Shown in pieces: positions 35,995-44,024 of a DNA stretch of 64,000 nucleotides. Each line of letters opens with the position of its first letter. The first letter of the stretch is position 1. The position numbers were made by a program, and so were the translations under genes. The stretch is from Microbacteriaceae bacterium VKM Ac-2854 (GTDB taxonomy: Bacteria > Actinomycetota > Actinomycetes > Actinomycetales > Microbacteriaceae), in NCBI GenBank assembly GCA_013205085.1, contig JABMLH010000009.1, forward strand, positions 1 to 64,000, in the 5' to 3' direction. The notes beneath the pieces were generated by a model. That model was given only the letters and a program-made list of their open reading frames with translations. It did no database searches and was not told where the DNA came from.

Positions 35995-37776
35995 TTAGAT
36001 CGAGTCGGTCGCGTACGTCTGGTAGTTGCTGTCGAAGAACTTCGTCGCGAAGTGGTCGACGGGCGGGGTGCCCCAGCTCGCCTTCCAGCGCTGCACCCGC
36101 AGCGGGGTGGTGCTCTGGGCTGGGTTGTTCGGGCCGCTGGCGACGTATCCGCCGGCGCCGTCCTGCGTTCCGCCGATGCCCCAGGCCCACACGGTGTTGT
36201 CGTCGAGGATGACGGCCGTCGAGGGGCCGACGTTTGCGACGTCGACGACCTTACGCGAGCCGCGCGTGGCGTCCATGGTGTGGTTCAGCGTAACGCCGCT
36301 CACCGCGAGCGAGCCCTGCGTGGTGTTGTTGCTGTTGTTCTGGGCGTAGTAGTCCGAACCCCAGGAGTACAGGTTGCCATCGGCGGCGACGACGCTGACG
36401 GTACCGAAGTTGTTGGCGTCGGTCTGCGAGGTCTGGCCGAGTTTGACGATGGGCGGCAGCCCACCGACGTAGCCGTTGCCACCGACGTTGAAGCCGCTCT
36501 GGTTGTCGCCCCAGGTGAACACCTGACCGGAGGCGGTGCGGGCCATGCCGGCCGCGACGCCCGCGGAGATCTCGACCACGTTGGAGACGCCGACGACCTT
36601 CACCGGGGTGTACAGCTTGGCGTGGGTCTGGCCGTCGCCGGCCCAGGACGGGTCGGTCAGCGGCGAGCCGAGCTTGCTCAGCGACCAGACGTCGCCGTTC
36701 GCGTCGCGGGCGATGGACCAGTACGGCATGTTGCCGGGGCGCTGGCCGTAGCGGGTGCCGACGACCTCCTGCACGAAGGGCTGCGGCTGGCCCGCGGCCA
36801 CCGGGAAGGTGTACTCGGGGAACTCGTCGTTGACGCCGTTCGGCGATGCGAAGGAGAAGACGCGGCCGAAGTTGGTCAGCACCTCCAGCGAGGCGGAGAC
36901 CTGCACCACGTACTCGCCGGTGCGCAAGCGCCCGGACGGGATGATGATTTCGAAGGCGAGGTACTGCCAATTGGTGGTGGTCATCGCGACATTGCCCGTG
37001 TGCGTCGCCCAGATCCGCGTGCTCGTCGTCGCGCCGGAACCGGTCTTCTGCACGAGGAAAGTGCCGCTCGGGCCCGCGGCGGTGAAGTCGAGGATGTCGC
37101 CATTGCCGACACCCGAGACCGCGTCGACCGGGGTGGCCCAAGAGACCGGGTTCGGGCCGAACTGGTAGCCCTCGAGCGAGAGCGCCTTGAAGTTGGTGTT
37201 GTCGGCCCAGATCGCGCCGGACGCGGTGCCGCCGGTGCCGTTGTACGCGGTGGTGATGGTGGCGGAGCCGTCGGTGTAGCTGGTGGGGTTTCCGGTGGCC
37301 GGAGTGGCGTCGACGGCGGAAGCGGTGATGGTGCCGCCGGTCTGGAGTCCGGCGGGGTCCTGCGCGGCGACGACGGCGTAGTTGGTGCCGTTGCCGACGT
37401 CCTTGAGCTCGAGGATGCCGCCGGCGACGTTCGGAAACACGCGTCCGGTCGGGGTGGCGGGGGTGCCGTCGGCCCAGGTGTAGCCGGCGGGGAGGATGAC
37501 GGTGACGGTGGCGTTGGTGGTGTTCACCACGGAGTTGTCGGGTGCCGGCCGGTGCAGCGTGATGGTGATCAGCGGGTAGGTGTCGCCGGGGCGCACGAAG
37601 TCGTCGTGCGGGTCGACGGTGACGTAGCCGACCTTGTTGCCGGACGCGGAGGCCGCGGGCGCGCCGACCGCCACAGCAATGGCCGGAACGGTCCACGCCG
37701 CTGCGGTGGCAACGGTGCGGCGCTTGAGGCCGGGGGTGGTGGTGTCGTCGGAAGACGGCGGGGTCTGGGTGGTCAT
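35995..37776 (-). CDS. Secreted RCC1-like beta-propeller protein, paralogue
   Basis: A 593-aa exported protein. After a short polar start, PGLKRRTVATAAAWTVPAIAVAVGAPAASAS repeats the signal peptide of the 31817 protein almost residue for residue, with many synonymous base changes. An Ig-like region (about 50-200) precedes RCC1-type repeats: GQVFTWGDNQSGFNVGGNGY, GNLYSWGSDYYAQNN and AVILDDNTVWAWGIGGTQDGAGG. ATG 37776 is chosen because AAAAGG lies 8 nt upstream and the longer frame has no signal before it. Convergent with the HNH gene. Surface location likely; partner unknown. Confidence 0.75.
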   Translation of the reverse strand: MTTQTPPSSDDTTTPGLKRRTVATAAAWTVPAIAVAVGAPAASASGNKVGYVTVDPHDDFVRPGDTYPLITITLHRPAPDNSVVNTTNATVTVILPAGYTWADGTPATPTGRVFPNVAGGILELKDVGNGTNYAVVAAQDPAGLQTGGTITASAVDATPATGNPTSYTDGSATITTAYNGTGGTASGAIWADNTNFKALSLEGYQFGPNPVSWATPVDAVSGVGNGDILDFTAAGPSGTFLVQKTGSGATTSTRIWATHTGNVAMTTTNWQYLAFEIIIPSGRLRTGEYVVQVSASLEVLTNFGRVFSFASPNGVNDEFPEYTFPVAAGQPQPFVQEVVGTRYGQRPGNMPYWSIARDANGDVWSLSKLGSPLTDPSWAGDGQTHAKLYTPVKVVGVSNVVEISAGVAAGMARTASGQVFTWGDNQSGFNVGGNGYVGGLPPIVKLGQTSQTDANNFGTVSVVAADGNLYSWGSDYYAQNNSNNTTQGSLAVSGVTLNHTMDATRGSRKVVDVANVGPSTAVILDDNTVWAWGIGGTQDGAGGYVASGPNNPAQSTTPLRVQRWKASWGTPPVDHFATKFFDSNYQTYATDSI

Positions 37777-38260
37777 TCCATGCCTTTTCGCGGTGAGGGG
37801 ATTCGAGGCACGGAACCCGGGATCCTCTCCCGCCCTTACGTGCGAAGACAGTTGGCCAGACGTGGCGCGAGAGACCCGCACGCATCGAACCGCGCGCGGT
37901 CGAATCCTGCGCAGATCATCGGCTGGAAGGCCGTATTGTGCCCCGAAGCGAAAACGGCCTGTACCCCGATCGCTCGCAGAGCGACAACGTCGAACCGGCC
38001 GGACAGCCGTCGCGCTCCGCGTCGATATGGCGACATTCCCTCACCCGCGTCCGACAACGCCTCGCGCTGTTCTGAGTCGCTAGAGTGAGGGTCGTTCAGT
38101 GATTCCGTCGCCCTCAGTCGCCGGCCACAGAACCCGATCGATCCACCGATGTTGGCGGACATCCGGACGATCGTGCGGAGGCGCGGTACCGGGTGCCGCG
38201 TCTCCGCCCCAATCGTGTGCTCCGGGCCGCTCGAATGCGGCCTGCAGTTTCGCGCCGATC

Positions 38261-38317
38261 CCACTTCTCACAAGTGGCCGTTGCCACCGCGGGGGAAGCG
38301 CCACTTCTCACAAGTGG
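38261..38317. promoter_or_regulatory. Two dyad sites CCACTTCTCACAAGTGG, 40 bp apart
   Basis: Identical 17-mers at 38261-38277 and 38301-38317, each with 6-bp arms CCACTT/AAGTGG around CTCAC. The exact 40-bp spacing (about four helical turns) would place dimers on one DNA face. They lie downstream of livK and about 500 bp upstream of the RCC1-like gene. Confidence 0.5.
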
Positions 38318-38345
38318 TTCCCGCCACCACCCCGCCTCCAGACGC

Positions 38346-38379
38346 ACAAGGGCCCCGATCCGAAGATCGGGGCCCTTGT
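38346..38379 (-). terminator. livK terminator hairpin
   Basis: ACAAGGGCCCCGATC / GATCGGGGCCCTTGT, perfect 15-bp arms with a CGAA tetraloop, 35 bp beyond the livK stop. Confidence 0.85.
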
Positions 38380-38413
38380 TCAGCCGTGCTGTGCGGCCGG
38401 GATGCGCGAGTGC

Positions 38414-39694
38414 TTACTCGAGCTTGCCGTCGACGGTCTCCTCGAAGGAGGTGACGTTGCCGGTGCTGTACTTGTAGATCGAAACGGAAGCCTCGGTCGG
38501 GTCGCCGTTCTCGTCGAACGAGATCGGGCCGGAGAGGCCGTCGTAGTCGATGTCGGTGCCGTCGGCGATGAGAGCGGCGCAGTCCGCGTACGTGGTGCAC
38601 TTCTCGCCACCCTCGGAAACCGTCTGCAGGTTGTCCTTGATGGTCGGGCCGTCGGTCGCTCCACCCTGCAGCGCCGCGAGGGCGAGCAGAACGGTGGCGT
38701 CGTAGGACTCCGGCGCGTAGCTGAACACGGTCAGCTCATCGTTGCCCTGCTCCTTGACGAGCGCCTGCAGGTCGGCCTCGAACGACTCCGAAGCCTGCAC
38801 ACCGGGGTTGGTGAACTGGGCGCCGGCGATGTCGACGTTGGTGTCGGTCTCCTTGATGACGCCGTAGTTGCCGTCCGTGCCGTAGAGCTTCGAGAAGTCG
38901 AAGCCCTTCGCGGTCAGCTGCTCCGCGATGGTCTTGATCTCGTCGAACGAGATGACGACCAGCGCGTCGGGGTTCGTGGCAAGCACCGAGGTGAGAGCCG
39001 AGTTGAAGTCGGTCGCGGAAGGCTCGAAGACTTCCTCGGCACCGACGGTCGCGCCGCCCTGCTCCAGCGTCTCCTTGACGTTCGACTCGAGGCCGGTGCC
39101 GTACGCGTCGTTCATGTACAGGATCGAGACGTTGGTCTTGCCGTCCGCCAGGATCTTGTTACCGAGGATGCGGCCCTGCAGCACGTCGGACGGAGCGGTA
39201 CGCCAGTAGTAGCCGCCGTCGTCGTAGGTGGTGAAGTCGGGCGAGGTGTTCGCCGGCGAGATCTGAACGACCTCGGCCGAGGTGACCTGGTCGATGAAGG
39301 TCTTCGAGACACCCGAGGAGGCTGCGCCGATGATGGCGGAGACGCCGTCGGCCAGCAGCGACGTCGCCGAGGTGGTCGCGATGTCGGTCGTGGTGTCGCC
39401 CGAGTCGGTCTGGGTCACGGAGATCTTGAGGCCGGCATCGGCGTCGTTGATGTCCTTGACGGCCAGGTCGACGCCCGCGATCTCGGGCGGGCCGAGCACG
39501 GCGAGCGAGCCGGTCTGCGGCAGGATGGTGCCGATCTTGAGGTCGAGCCCGCCCGAGCTGCTGTCGTCGGTGGATCCGCCGCCGCTGGCGCAGCCGGCGA
39601 GAACGAGAGCGCTGACGCCCAGAACGGCGACACCACCCAGAGTCGACCGGAGGGACCGTGCGCTAGAGGCCTTGGCCTTCGCGAAAACGCCCAT
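38414..39694 (-). CDS. livK: Branched-chain amino acid ABC transporter substrate-binding lipoprotein
   Basis: A 426-aa lipoprotein. The signal (SARSLRSTLGGVAVLGVSALVLAGC) ends in lipobox LAGC. A Gly/Ser/Asp linker then leads to a type I periplasmic-binding fold (LKIGTILPQTGSLAVLGPPEIAGVDLAVKDIN, SAIIGAASSGVSKTFIDQV, VSILYMNDAYGTGLESNVKETLE, PDALVVISFDEIKTIAEQL). It would deliver branched-chain amino acids or related compounds to LivHMGF, encoded 10 kb away on the other strand. ATG 39694 has AAGGAG 5 nt upstream. A strong hairpin follows the gene, so it is transcribed alone, which allows the usual excess of binding protein. Confidence 0.9.
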   Translation of the reverse strand: MGVFAKAKASSARSLRSTLGGVAVLGVSALVLAGCASGGGSTDDSSSGGLDLKIGTILPQTGSLAVLGPPEIAGVDLAVKDINDADAGLKISVTQTDSGDTTTDIATTSATSLLADGVSAIIGAASSGVSKTFIDQVTSAEVVQISPANTSPDFTTYDDGGYYWRTAPSDVLQGRILGNKILADGKTNVSILYMNDAYGTGLESNVKETLEQGGATVGAEEVFEPSATDFNSALTSVLATNPDALVVISFDEIKTIAEQLTAKGFDFSKLYGTDGNYGVIKETDTNVDIAGAQFTNPGVQASESFEADLQALVKEQGNDELTVFSYAPESYDATVLLALAALQGGATDGPTIKDNLQTVSEGGEKCTTYADCAALIADGTDIDYDGLSGPISFDENGDPTEASVSIYKYSTGNVTSFEETVDGKLE

Positions 39695-39792
39695 GTTGCT
39701 CCTTGAAATGTGATTGGTGGTATTCACGGCACGCCGAAGGCTGCCGTTGTGCCAACGTAACTGTCGAAACGGCCTCGAACAATGCGGTGGTG

Positions 39793-39806
39793 TTACAGCC
39801 GTGTAA
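39793..39806. promoter_or_regulatory. Small dyad TTACA-N4-TGTAA upstream of livK
   Basis: TTACA and TGTAA are separated by GCCG in the 239-bp gap between livK and the Septum_form gene. It resembles a repressor half-site pair about 100 bp before livK; regulator unknown. Confidence 0.35.
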
Positions 39807-39933
39807 AGCGACCGAATCGTTACATTCGTGACCACTTCTCGATTCGTGGCCTGCAACGAGCGATTCGGCGGAGTTTGGGCCCGTGCATCCGCTGGGCGTA
39901 TCGTGAGCGAACGAACTACAAGGGGGTAGGCCG

Positions 39934-40464
39934 ATGTCCACACGCTCCACCCGAGGGGCCGTCTCACTCGTCGCCGGCGCCGCGCTCGCGCTCGCGTTGA
40001 CCGGCTGCGGCGCGTTGCAGTCGCTGCTGCCGAGCGACGCCGAGACCCGCGACGCCACCAGCGGCGAGATCACCGAGGGCGGCACCACCGACGTGTTCAC
40101 CCTCGCCGTCGGCGACTGCCTCGACGATCAGTCACTCGTCGAGAGCACCGACGAGTCGGTCGAGGTGACCTCGGTCCCCACCGTGCCCTGCGCGGATCCG
40201 CACGACTACGAGGTCTTCACGAACGTCGTGGTTCCGGATGCCGACACGTACCCGGGCGAGGAGGTCGTGACGGCTCAGGCGGAGTCCGACTGCGCCGCCG
40301 CCTTCCCGGGCTTCGTCGGGATCGACTACGAATCCTCGATCTACGGTTACAGCTACTACTACCCGACCTCCGGCAGCTGGTCGGAGGGCGACCGCACCAT
40401 CAACTGCCTGATCGGTGACCCCGCCGGCAAGACCAGCGGCTCCCTCTCCGGCATCGCCCGCTGA
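39934..40464 (+). CDS. Septum_form family lipoprotein
   Basis: A 176-aa exported lipoprotein: TRGAVSLVAGAALALALTGC gives a lipobox LTGC at Cys25. The mature part matches the actinobacterial septum-formation domain, with VGDCL, VPCADPHDYEVF, SDCAAAFPGFVG and the closing WSEGDRTINCLIGD; four conserved cysteines are present. ATG 39934 has AGGGGG about 8 nt upstream. The family is associated with the envelope or division site but its biochemical role is not known. Convergent with rarD; the family-A hairpin lies between. Confidence 0.8.
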   Translation: MSTRSTRGAVSLVAGAALALALTGCGALQSLLPSDAETRDATSGEITEGGTTDVFTLAVGDCLDDQSLVESTDESVEVTSVPTVPCADPHDYEVFTNVVVPDADTYPGEEVVTAQAESDCAAAFPGFVGIDYESSIYGYSYYYPTSGSWSEGDRTINCLIGDPAGKTSGSLSGIAR

Positions 40465-40481
40465 CCGCCTGCTGCCCGCCC

Positions 40482-40552
40482 GCGAGGGACCCGCGCAGCG
40501 CGCGAGGGCGCCGCCCTCCGCGGCGCCCTCGCGTGCTGGAGGGGTCCCTCGC
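40482..40552. terminator. 71-bp hairpin, family A copy 2
   Basis: GCGAGGGACCC ... GCGCGCGAGGGCGCC, loop GCCCTCCGC, GGCGCCCTCGCGTGC ... GGTCCCTCGC. Same length and arms as 17852-17922. It lies between the convergent Septum_form and rarD genes, 18 and 4 bp from their stops, so a two-way terminator is likely. Confidence 0.75.
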
Positions 40553-40555
40553 AGG

Positions 40556-41485
40556 TCAGGCGAGGGCGCGGCGACGGCGCTCGGCGCGGACGAGGTCGAC
40601 GGAGAAGATGACGAGGGCGAGCCAGACCAGGGCGAAGCCGAGCCAGCGTTCCGGCGGCATCTCCTCGTGCAGCACGAACGCGCCGACGATGAACTGCAGC
40701 ACCGGCGTCAGGTACTGGATGAAGCCCACGATGGAGAGCGGCAGTCGCCGCGCTGCGCCGGCGAAGAGCAGCAGCGGCACGGCGGTCACGATGCCGGCGG
40801 AGGCGAGCACGAGGGTGTGCCCGACGCCCTCCGTCGTGAGGGTGAGGCCGACGAGGTTGCCCACGACGATCAGTTGCACGATCGAGAGTGGCGTGAGCCA
40901 CAGCGTCTCCATCGTCAGGCCGCCGACAGCATCCACCCGGCCGCCGACCTTGTTCTTCACGAGGCCGTAGAGACCGAAGGAGGCGGCGAGTCCGATCGAG
41001 ATCCACGGGAACTCGCCGTAGCCGACGGCGATCACCAGCACGGCGACGGCACTGATCGCCATCGCGATCCACTGCGCGGGTCGCAGCCGCTCACGCAGCA
41101 CGAAGACGCCGAGCAGAACCGTCACCAGGGGGTTGATGAAGTAGCCCAGCGCCGCCTCGATCACGTGACCGGTGGTGGTCGCGACCACGTAGATCTGCCA
41201 GTTGACGTAGATCAGAAGGCCGGCCGCGCCCATGATCAGCACGATGCGCGGCTCGCGGAACAGCCCGACGAAGCCGCGCCACGCGCGGGTCACGGTGAGC
41301 AGGATGCAGCAGAACACGAGCGAGAAGATCACCCGGAACGCGACGATCTCGAAGGCGTTCGCGGGCGCCATCGCGAGGAAGTACAGGGGCATCGAGCCCC
41401 AGAGCAGGTAGGCGGCGAAGCCGAACCAAAGGCCTGACGGCGAGAGTCGAGCGGAGAGGGAGGCACGGTTCTGCTCGGCGGTCAC
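40556..41485 (-). CDS. rarD: EamA family transporter RarD
   Basis: A 309-aa membrane protein with about ten hydrophobic helices. It opens GLWFGFAAYLLWGSMPLYFLAMAPANAFEIVAFRVIFSLVFCC, the RarD hallmark, and continues with YVNWQIYVVATTTGHVIEAALGYFINPLVTVLLGVFVLRERL and QYLTPVLQFIVGAFVLHEEMPPERWLGFALVWLALVIFS. RarD proteins are drug/metabolite exporters of the EamA class with unclear substrate. GTG 41485 is supported by a TACTGT -10 box 7 nt before it (leaderless); no ribosome-binding site is seen. The stop is 4 bp from a strong hairpin. Confidence 0.85.
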   Translation of the reverse strand: MTAEQNRASLSARLSPSGLWFGFAAYLLWGSMPLYFLAMAPANAFEIVAFRVIFSLVFCCILLTVTRAWRGFVGLFREPRIVLIMGAAGLLIYVNWQIYVVATTTGHVIEAALGYFINPLVTVLLGVFVLRERLRPAQWIAMAISAVAVLVIAVGYGEFPWISIGLAASFGLYGLVKNKVGGRVDAVGGLTMETLWLTPLSIVQLIVVGNLVGLTLTTEGVGHTLVLASAGIVTAVPLLLFAGAARRLPLSIVGFIQYLTPVLQFIVGAFVLHEEMPPERWLGFALVWLALVIFSVDLVRAERRRRALA

Positions 41486-41492
41486 GCTCTCG

Positions 41493-41498
41493 ACAGTA
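41493..41498 (-). promoter_or_regulatory. rarD -10 box, leaderless
   Basis: TACTGT (minus strand) ends 7 nt before GTG 41485. Confidence 0.45.
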
Positions 41499-41590
41499 CG
41501 CGGCGAAGCGGCTCGCGACCGCGGAATCGGGGCCGACCGGGCCACTCGACTCCGGGCGGACTCATCGAGCACAGAACCAGCCCGGACGCA

Positions 41591-41626
41591 CGAGAGCCCG
41601 GCGACCCACAGGTCACCGGGCTCTCG
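41591..41626 (-). terminator. groES terminator hairpin
   Basis: CGAGAGCCCGGCGACC pairs with GGTCACCGGGCTCTCG with one mismatch around a 4-nt loop, 14 bp past the groES stop. Confidence 0.8.
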
Positions 41627-41639
41627 ACGAAGACGCGTC

Positions 41640-41936
41640 CTAGCGGACGACGACCGCGAGGACGTCGCGAGCGGAGAGGACCAGCAGGTCCTCGCCACCG
41701 AACTTGACCTCGGTTCCGCCGTACTTGGAGTAGATCACCTTGTCGCCGACGGCGACGTCGAGCGGAACGCGGTTACCGTTGTCGTCGATGCGGCCGGGGC
41801 CCACGGCGACGACTTCGCCCTCCTGGGGCTTCTCCTTGGCGGTGTCGGGGATGACGAGACCGGAAGCGGTCACCTGCTCCGCCTCGACCTGCTTGATGAC
41901 GATGCGATCTTCGAGCGGCTTGATGGACACCGACAC
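41640..41936 (-). CDS. groES: Co-chaperonin GroES
   Basis: A 98-aa GroES (Cpn10), the heptameric lid for Gro[46 protein letters not shown] contains the mobile loop (residues 17-32) and is followed by [37 protein letters not shown] 41936 has AGAGG about 7 nt upstream. No groEL follows; the gene is alone between a hairpin and two CIRCE operators, so it is a separate heat-shock unit in this genome. Confidence 0.95.
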   Translation of the reverse strand: MSVSIKPLEDRIVIKQVEAEQVTASGLVIPDTAKEKPQEGEVVAVGPGRIDDNGNRVPLDVAVGDKVIYSKYGGTEVKFGGEDLLVLSARDVLAVVVR

Positions 41937-41982
41937 GGTTGACCTCTTTCTTGACGACGATGGGGGTTCGGTTGGGCTGCCG

Positions 41983-42009
41983 TTGGCAGACACCCTCCGA
42001 GAGTGCTAA
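41983..42009. promoter_or_regulatory. CIRCE operator 1 (degenerate)
   Basis: On the minus strand TTAGCACTC-N9-GTCTGCCAA: the left half is a perfect CIRCE half-site and the right half matches GAGTGCTAA at 6 of 9 positions. It lies about 50 nt before the groES start, where HrcA binding would block transcription. Confidence 0.75.
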
Positions 42010-42013
42010 ATCG

Positions 42014-42043
42014 AGTCTAGAGGGATGCCTGGCACTCATGCAA
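42014..42043 (-). promoter_or_regulatory. groES promoter candidate
   Basis: On the minus strand TTGCAT (42038-42043) and TAGACT (42014-42019) are 18 bp apart. The pair lies between and within the two CIRCE dyads. Confidence 0.45.
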
Positions 42044-42054
42044 TGCGAGTGCCA
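42030..42054. promoter_or_regulatory. CIRCE-like operator 2 (perfect dyad)
   Basis: TGGCACTC-N9-GAGTGCCA is a perfect dyad with CIRCE spacing; core GCACTC/GAGTGC matches the HrcA consensus and the outer bases are changed from TTA to TGG. It overlaps the -35 region of the groES promoter and lies 37 bp upstream of the divergent methyltransferase gene. Confidence 0.75.
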
Positions 42055-42079
42055 ACCCGGGCGACACCCGGCGATCCCG

Positions 42080-42085
42080 TACCGT
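42080..42085 (+). promoter_or_regulatory. -10 box of THUMP-like gene, leaderless
   Basis: TACCGT ends 6 nt before ATG 42092; only this weak match to TANNNT supports it. Confidence 0.35.
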
Positions 42086-42091
42086 GGACGG

Positions 42092-43276
42092 ATGCAACGC
42101 TCCGAACTCGTCGAACTGCTCTCGCCCGAGGGGATGCGTCTCCTCGACAGCGTCCACGGCTACGACAAGACGGAGCTGGTCGCAGCGGTGTCGCGGCTGC
42201 GAGCCGACGGCCACTCCCCCGGACTCGTCGCGGCTGTGCTGACCCAGGCGCGGCTGCGCGAGAAGGCGCGCGTCAAGTTCGGCGATTTCGCCGCGTCGAT
42301 GCTGTTCACGGACGCGGGGCTGGAGCAGGCGACCCGGCTGCGCGTCGCCGCGGCACACGCCGGCCGGTTCCGCGGCGCCGGCCTCACCCGCGTCGCCGAC
42401 CTCGGCTCCGGTATCGGCGGCGACGCGCTCGCGATGGCCGCGATCGACCTGGAGGTGACCGCCGTGGACGCCGACGAGGTCACGGCGACACTGGCCAGTT
42501 TCAACCTCGCCCCCTTCCCTCAGGCGAGCGCGGTGCACGCGGACGCGACCGGGTTCGATCTCGACGGCTTCGATGCGGTCTTCCTCGATCCCGCCCGGCG
42601 CACGGCCGGACACGGCGAGACCCGGCGCCTGGACGATCCGAACGACTACTCGCCGTCGCTGGGCTTCGCGTTCGGCCTCGCCGGGCGGCTGCCCACCGGG
42701 ATCAAGCTCGGCCCGGGCCTGGACCGCGAGCTCATCCCGGCGGAGGCGGAGGCGCAGTGGGTCTCCGTCGACGGCGAGTTGGTCGAGATGGGCCTGTGGT
42801 TCGGTGCGGTCGCGCGTCCGGGCATCCGTCGCGCCGCCCTGCTGCTCTCGTCCGCCGGGGCGGCCGAGCTGACGGCGGCGGCCGACAGCGAGGACGCGGA
42901 GGTGGGCGAGCGCGGCGAGTACCTGCACGAGCCGGACGGCGCGGTCATCCGGGCCCGGGTGATCGGCGAGCTCGCGCGCGCGACCGGGTCGTGGATGCTC
43001 TCGCCCGGGATCGCCTACCTGACCGGCCCGGCGGCGGCCGACTCGCCGTTCCTGCGCAGCTTCCGGATCGAGGCGGAGTTCCCGCTCGACGAGCGTACGA
43101 TCGCGCGGGAGCTGAAGGCCCGCCGGATCGGGACGCTCGAGATCAAGAAGCGCGGCGTCGACGCCGATCCCGCCCTCTTCCGCAAGAAGCTCGGCCTCAA
43201 GGGCCCGGAGAAGGCGGTGCTGTTCCTCACCCGCGTGGCGGGCCGACACCGCGCACTGCTGGCGCAGCGGTCATGA
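42092..43276 (+). CDS. Class I SAM methyltransferase with THUMP-like domain
   Basis: A 394-aa protein. Residues 90-200 hold the methyltransferase core: VADLGSGIGGDALAMAAIDLEVTAVDADEV is the SAM-binding motif, and FDAVFLDPARRTAGHGETRRL is the motif IV/VI loop. The N-terminal 85 residues are helical (ELLSPEGMRLLDSV ... LTQARLREKARVKFG). The C-terminal 120 residues form the THUMP-like domain named for this family (ARELKARRIGTLEIKKRGVDADPALFRKKLGLKGPEKAVLFLTR), probably RNA-binding. Actinobacterial members are widespread but the substrate is not established. Divergent from groES and shares its CIRCE-containing gap. Confidence 0.8.
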   Translation: MQRSELVELLSPEGMRLLDSVHGYDKTELVAAVSRLRADGHSPGLVAAVLTQARLREKARVKFGDFAASMLFTDAGLEQATRLRVAAAHAGRFRGAGLTRVADLGSGIGGDALAMAAIDLEVTAVDADEVTATLASFNLAPFPQASAVHADATGFDLDGFDAVFLDPARRTAGHGETRRLDDPNDYSPSLGFAFGLAGRLPTGIKLGPGLDRELIPAEAEAQWVSVDGELVEMGLWFGAVARPGIRRAALLLSSAGAAELTAAADSEDAEVGERGEYLHEPDGAVIRARVIGELARATGSWMLSPGIAYLTGPAAADSPFLRSFRIEAEFPLDERTIARELKARRIGTLEIKKRGVDADPALFRKKLGLKGPEKAVLFLTRVAGRHRALLAQRS

Positions 43277-43279
43277 GGA

Positions 43280-43331
43280 GGGGGTTGTCACTCCGTCCCG
43301 CGACGAGCGACGGGACGGAGTGACAACCCCC
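43280..43331. terminator. 52-bp hairpin, family B copy 2
   Basis: Perfect 21-bp arms, opening GGGGGTTGTCACTCCGTCCC, around a 10-nt loop, between two convergent genes (stops at 43276 and 43350). The arm sequence is related to the hairpin at 21808-21867. Confidence 0.8.
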
Positions 43332-43349
43332 TTCTCAGGGTGAGCGGAC

Positions 43350-43982
43350 TCAGTAGTTGTACGAGTTGTAGTCGGCGCCGATCACGACGAACAGGAAGAT
43401 CGTGATGATCAAGTAGACGATCGAGATCGCGACGCCGACGAAGCCGGTGATGATGGCGGTGAGCCAGAAGCCCTTCGCGGCCGGCTCGCGCGACTTGCCG
43501 AGGAAGCCCAGCACCACGGCGGCGACCGAGAAGATGAAGCCGAAGCCCCATCCCGGCACCGAGATCACGATGCCGACGATGCCCGCGATCATGCCGATCA
43601 GGCTCAGCGTCTTCGGCACGGTCGGCGCGACGGCGTACGGTCCGGCGGTCGGAGCGCCGTAGGGCTGCTGCGGGGCGGCGCCGTACGGCGCCTGCTGCGG
43701 GGCGGCACCGTACGCGGGCGGCGGCGTCGGTGCGGCGGGCGGCGGTGTGACGGGGCTGCCGTACGACGGCGGCGGTGTCGAACCGCTCGGGGCGCTGTAC
43801 GACGGCGGCGGCGTCTGTGCGCTCGGCGGGGCCGGCGGCGTCACCGGCGGCGCGGGAGGCGCGGGCGGTGCCGGCGGAACCGGCGGGTTCTCCCCGGCCA
43901 CGGGAGGGACGGGAGGAACGGGCGGGTTGACGGCGGATTCGTCGCGACGATTCGGCTCAGCGGGCTCTGTGCTGTCACTCAT
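43350..43982 (-). CDS. Pro-rich N-terminus + DUF4190-type membrane protein
   Basis: A 210-aa protein. The first 120 residues are a cytoplasmic-looking Pro/Ala/Gly/Tyr-rich tail with PPVPP, APPAPP and APQQAPYGA repeats. Three hydrophobic segments follow (TLSLIGMIAGIVGIVISV, FGFIFSVAAVVLGFLG, AIITGFVGVAISIVYLIITIFLFVVIG). Such layouts are common in actinobacterial DUF4190/DUF4870-like envelope proteins of unknown function. A TAAGCT box 6 nt before ATG 43982 points to a leaderless transcript. First of three similar small membrane genes. Confidence 0.75.
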   Translation of the reverse strand: MSDSTEPAEPNRRDESAVNPPVPPVPPVAGENPPVPPAPPAPPAPPVTPPAPPSAQTPPPSYSAPSGSTPPPSYGSPVTPPPAAPTPPPAYGAAPQQAPYGAAPQQPYGAPTAGPYAVAPTVPKTLSLIGMIAGIVGIVISVPGWGFGFIFSVAAVVLGFLGKSREPAAKGFWLTAIITGFVGVAISIVYLIITIFLFVVIGADYNSYNY

Positions 43983-43988
43983 TTTCTG

Positions 43989-43994
43989 AGCTTA
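43989..43994 (-). promoter_or_regulatory. -10 box of DUF4190-type gene, leaderless
   Basis: TAAGCT (minus strand) ends 6 nt before ATG 43982. Confidence 0.5.
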
Positions 43995-44024
43995 GCGAGC
44001 CGCGCTCGGGGACGCGACGCATTG

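Larger units (their letters stand above)
37777..38413. other. Intergenic region upstream of RCC1-like gene and downstream of livK
   Basis: No convincing gene is seen in 637 bp; the short open frames here are Arg/Ser-rich and have no ribosome-binding sites. The region holds the livK terminator (38346-38379) and two copies of a dyad 40 bp apart (38261-38277 and 38301-38317). The remainder must contain the promoter of the gene at 37776, but I could not place it. Confidence 0.6.

Noticed and set aside
37836-38264. 142-codon open frame on the minus strand
   Set aside because: No ribosome-binding site, no signal or domain, mixed composition, and it contains the dyad site at its start.
38261-38317. 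CRISPR-like repeats
   Set aside because: Only two 17-bp copies; the segment between them is not a protospacer-sized unique spacer in an array.
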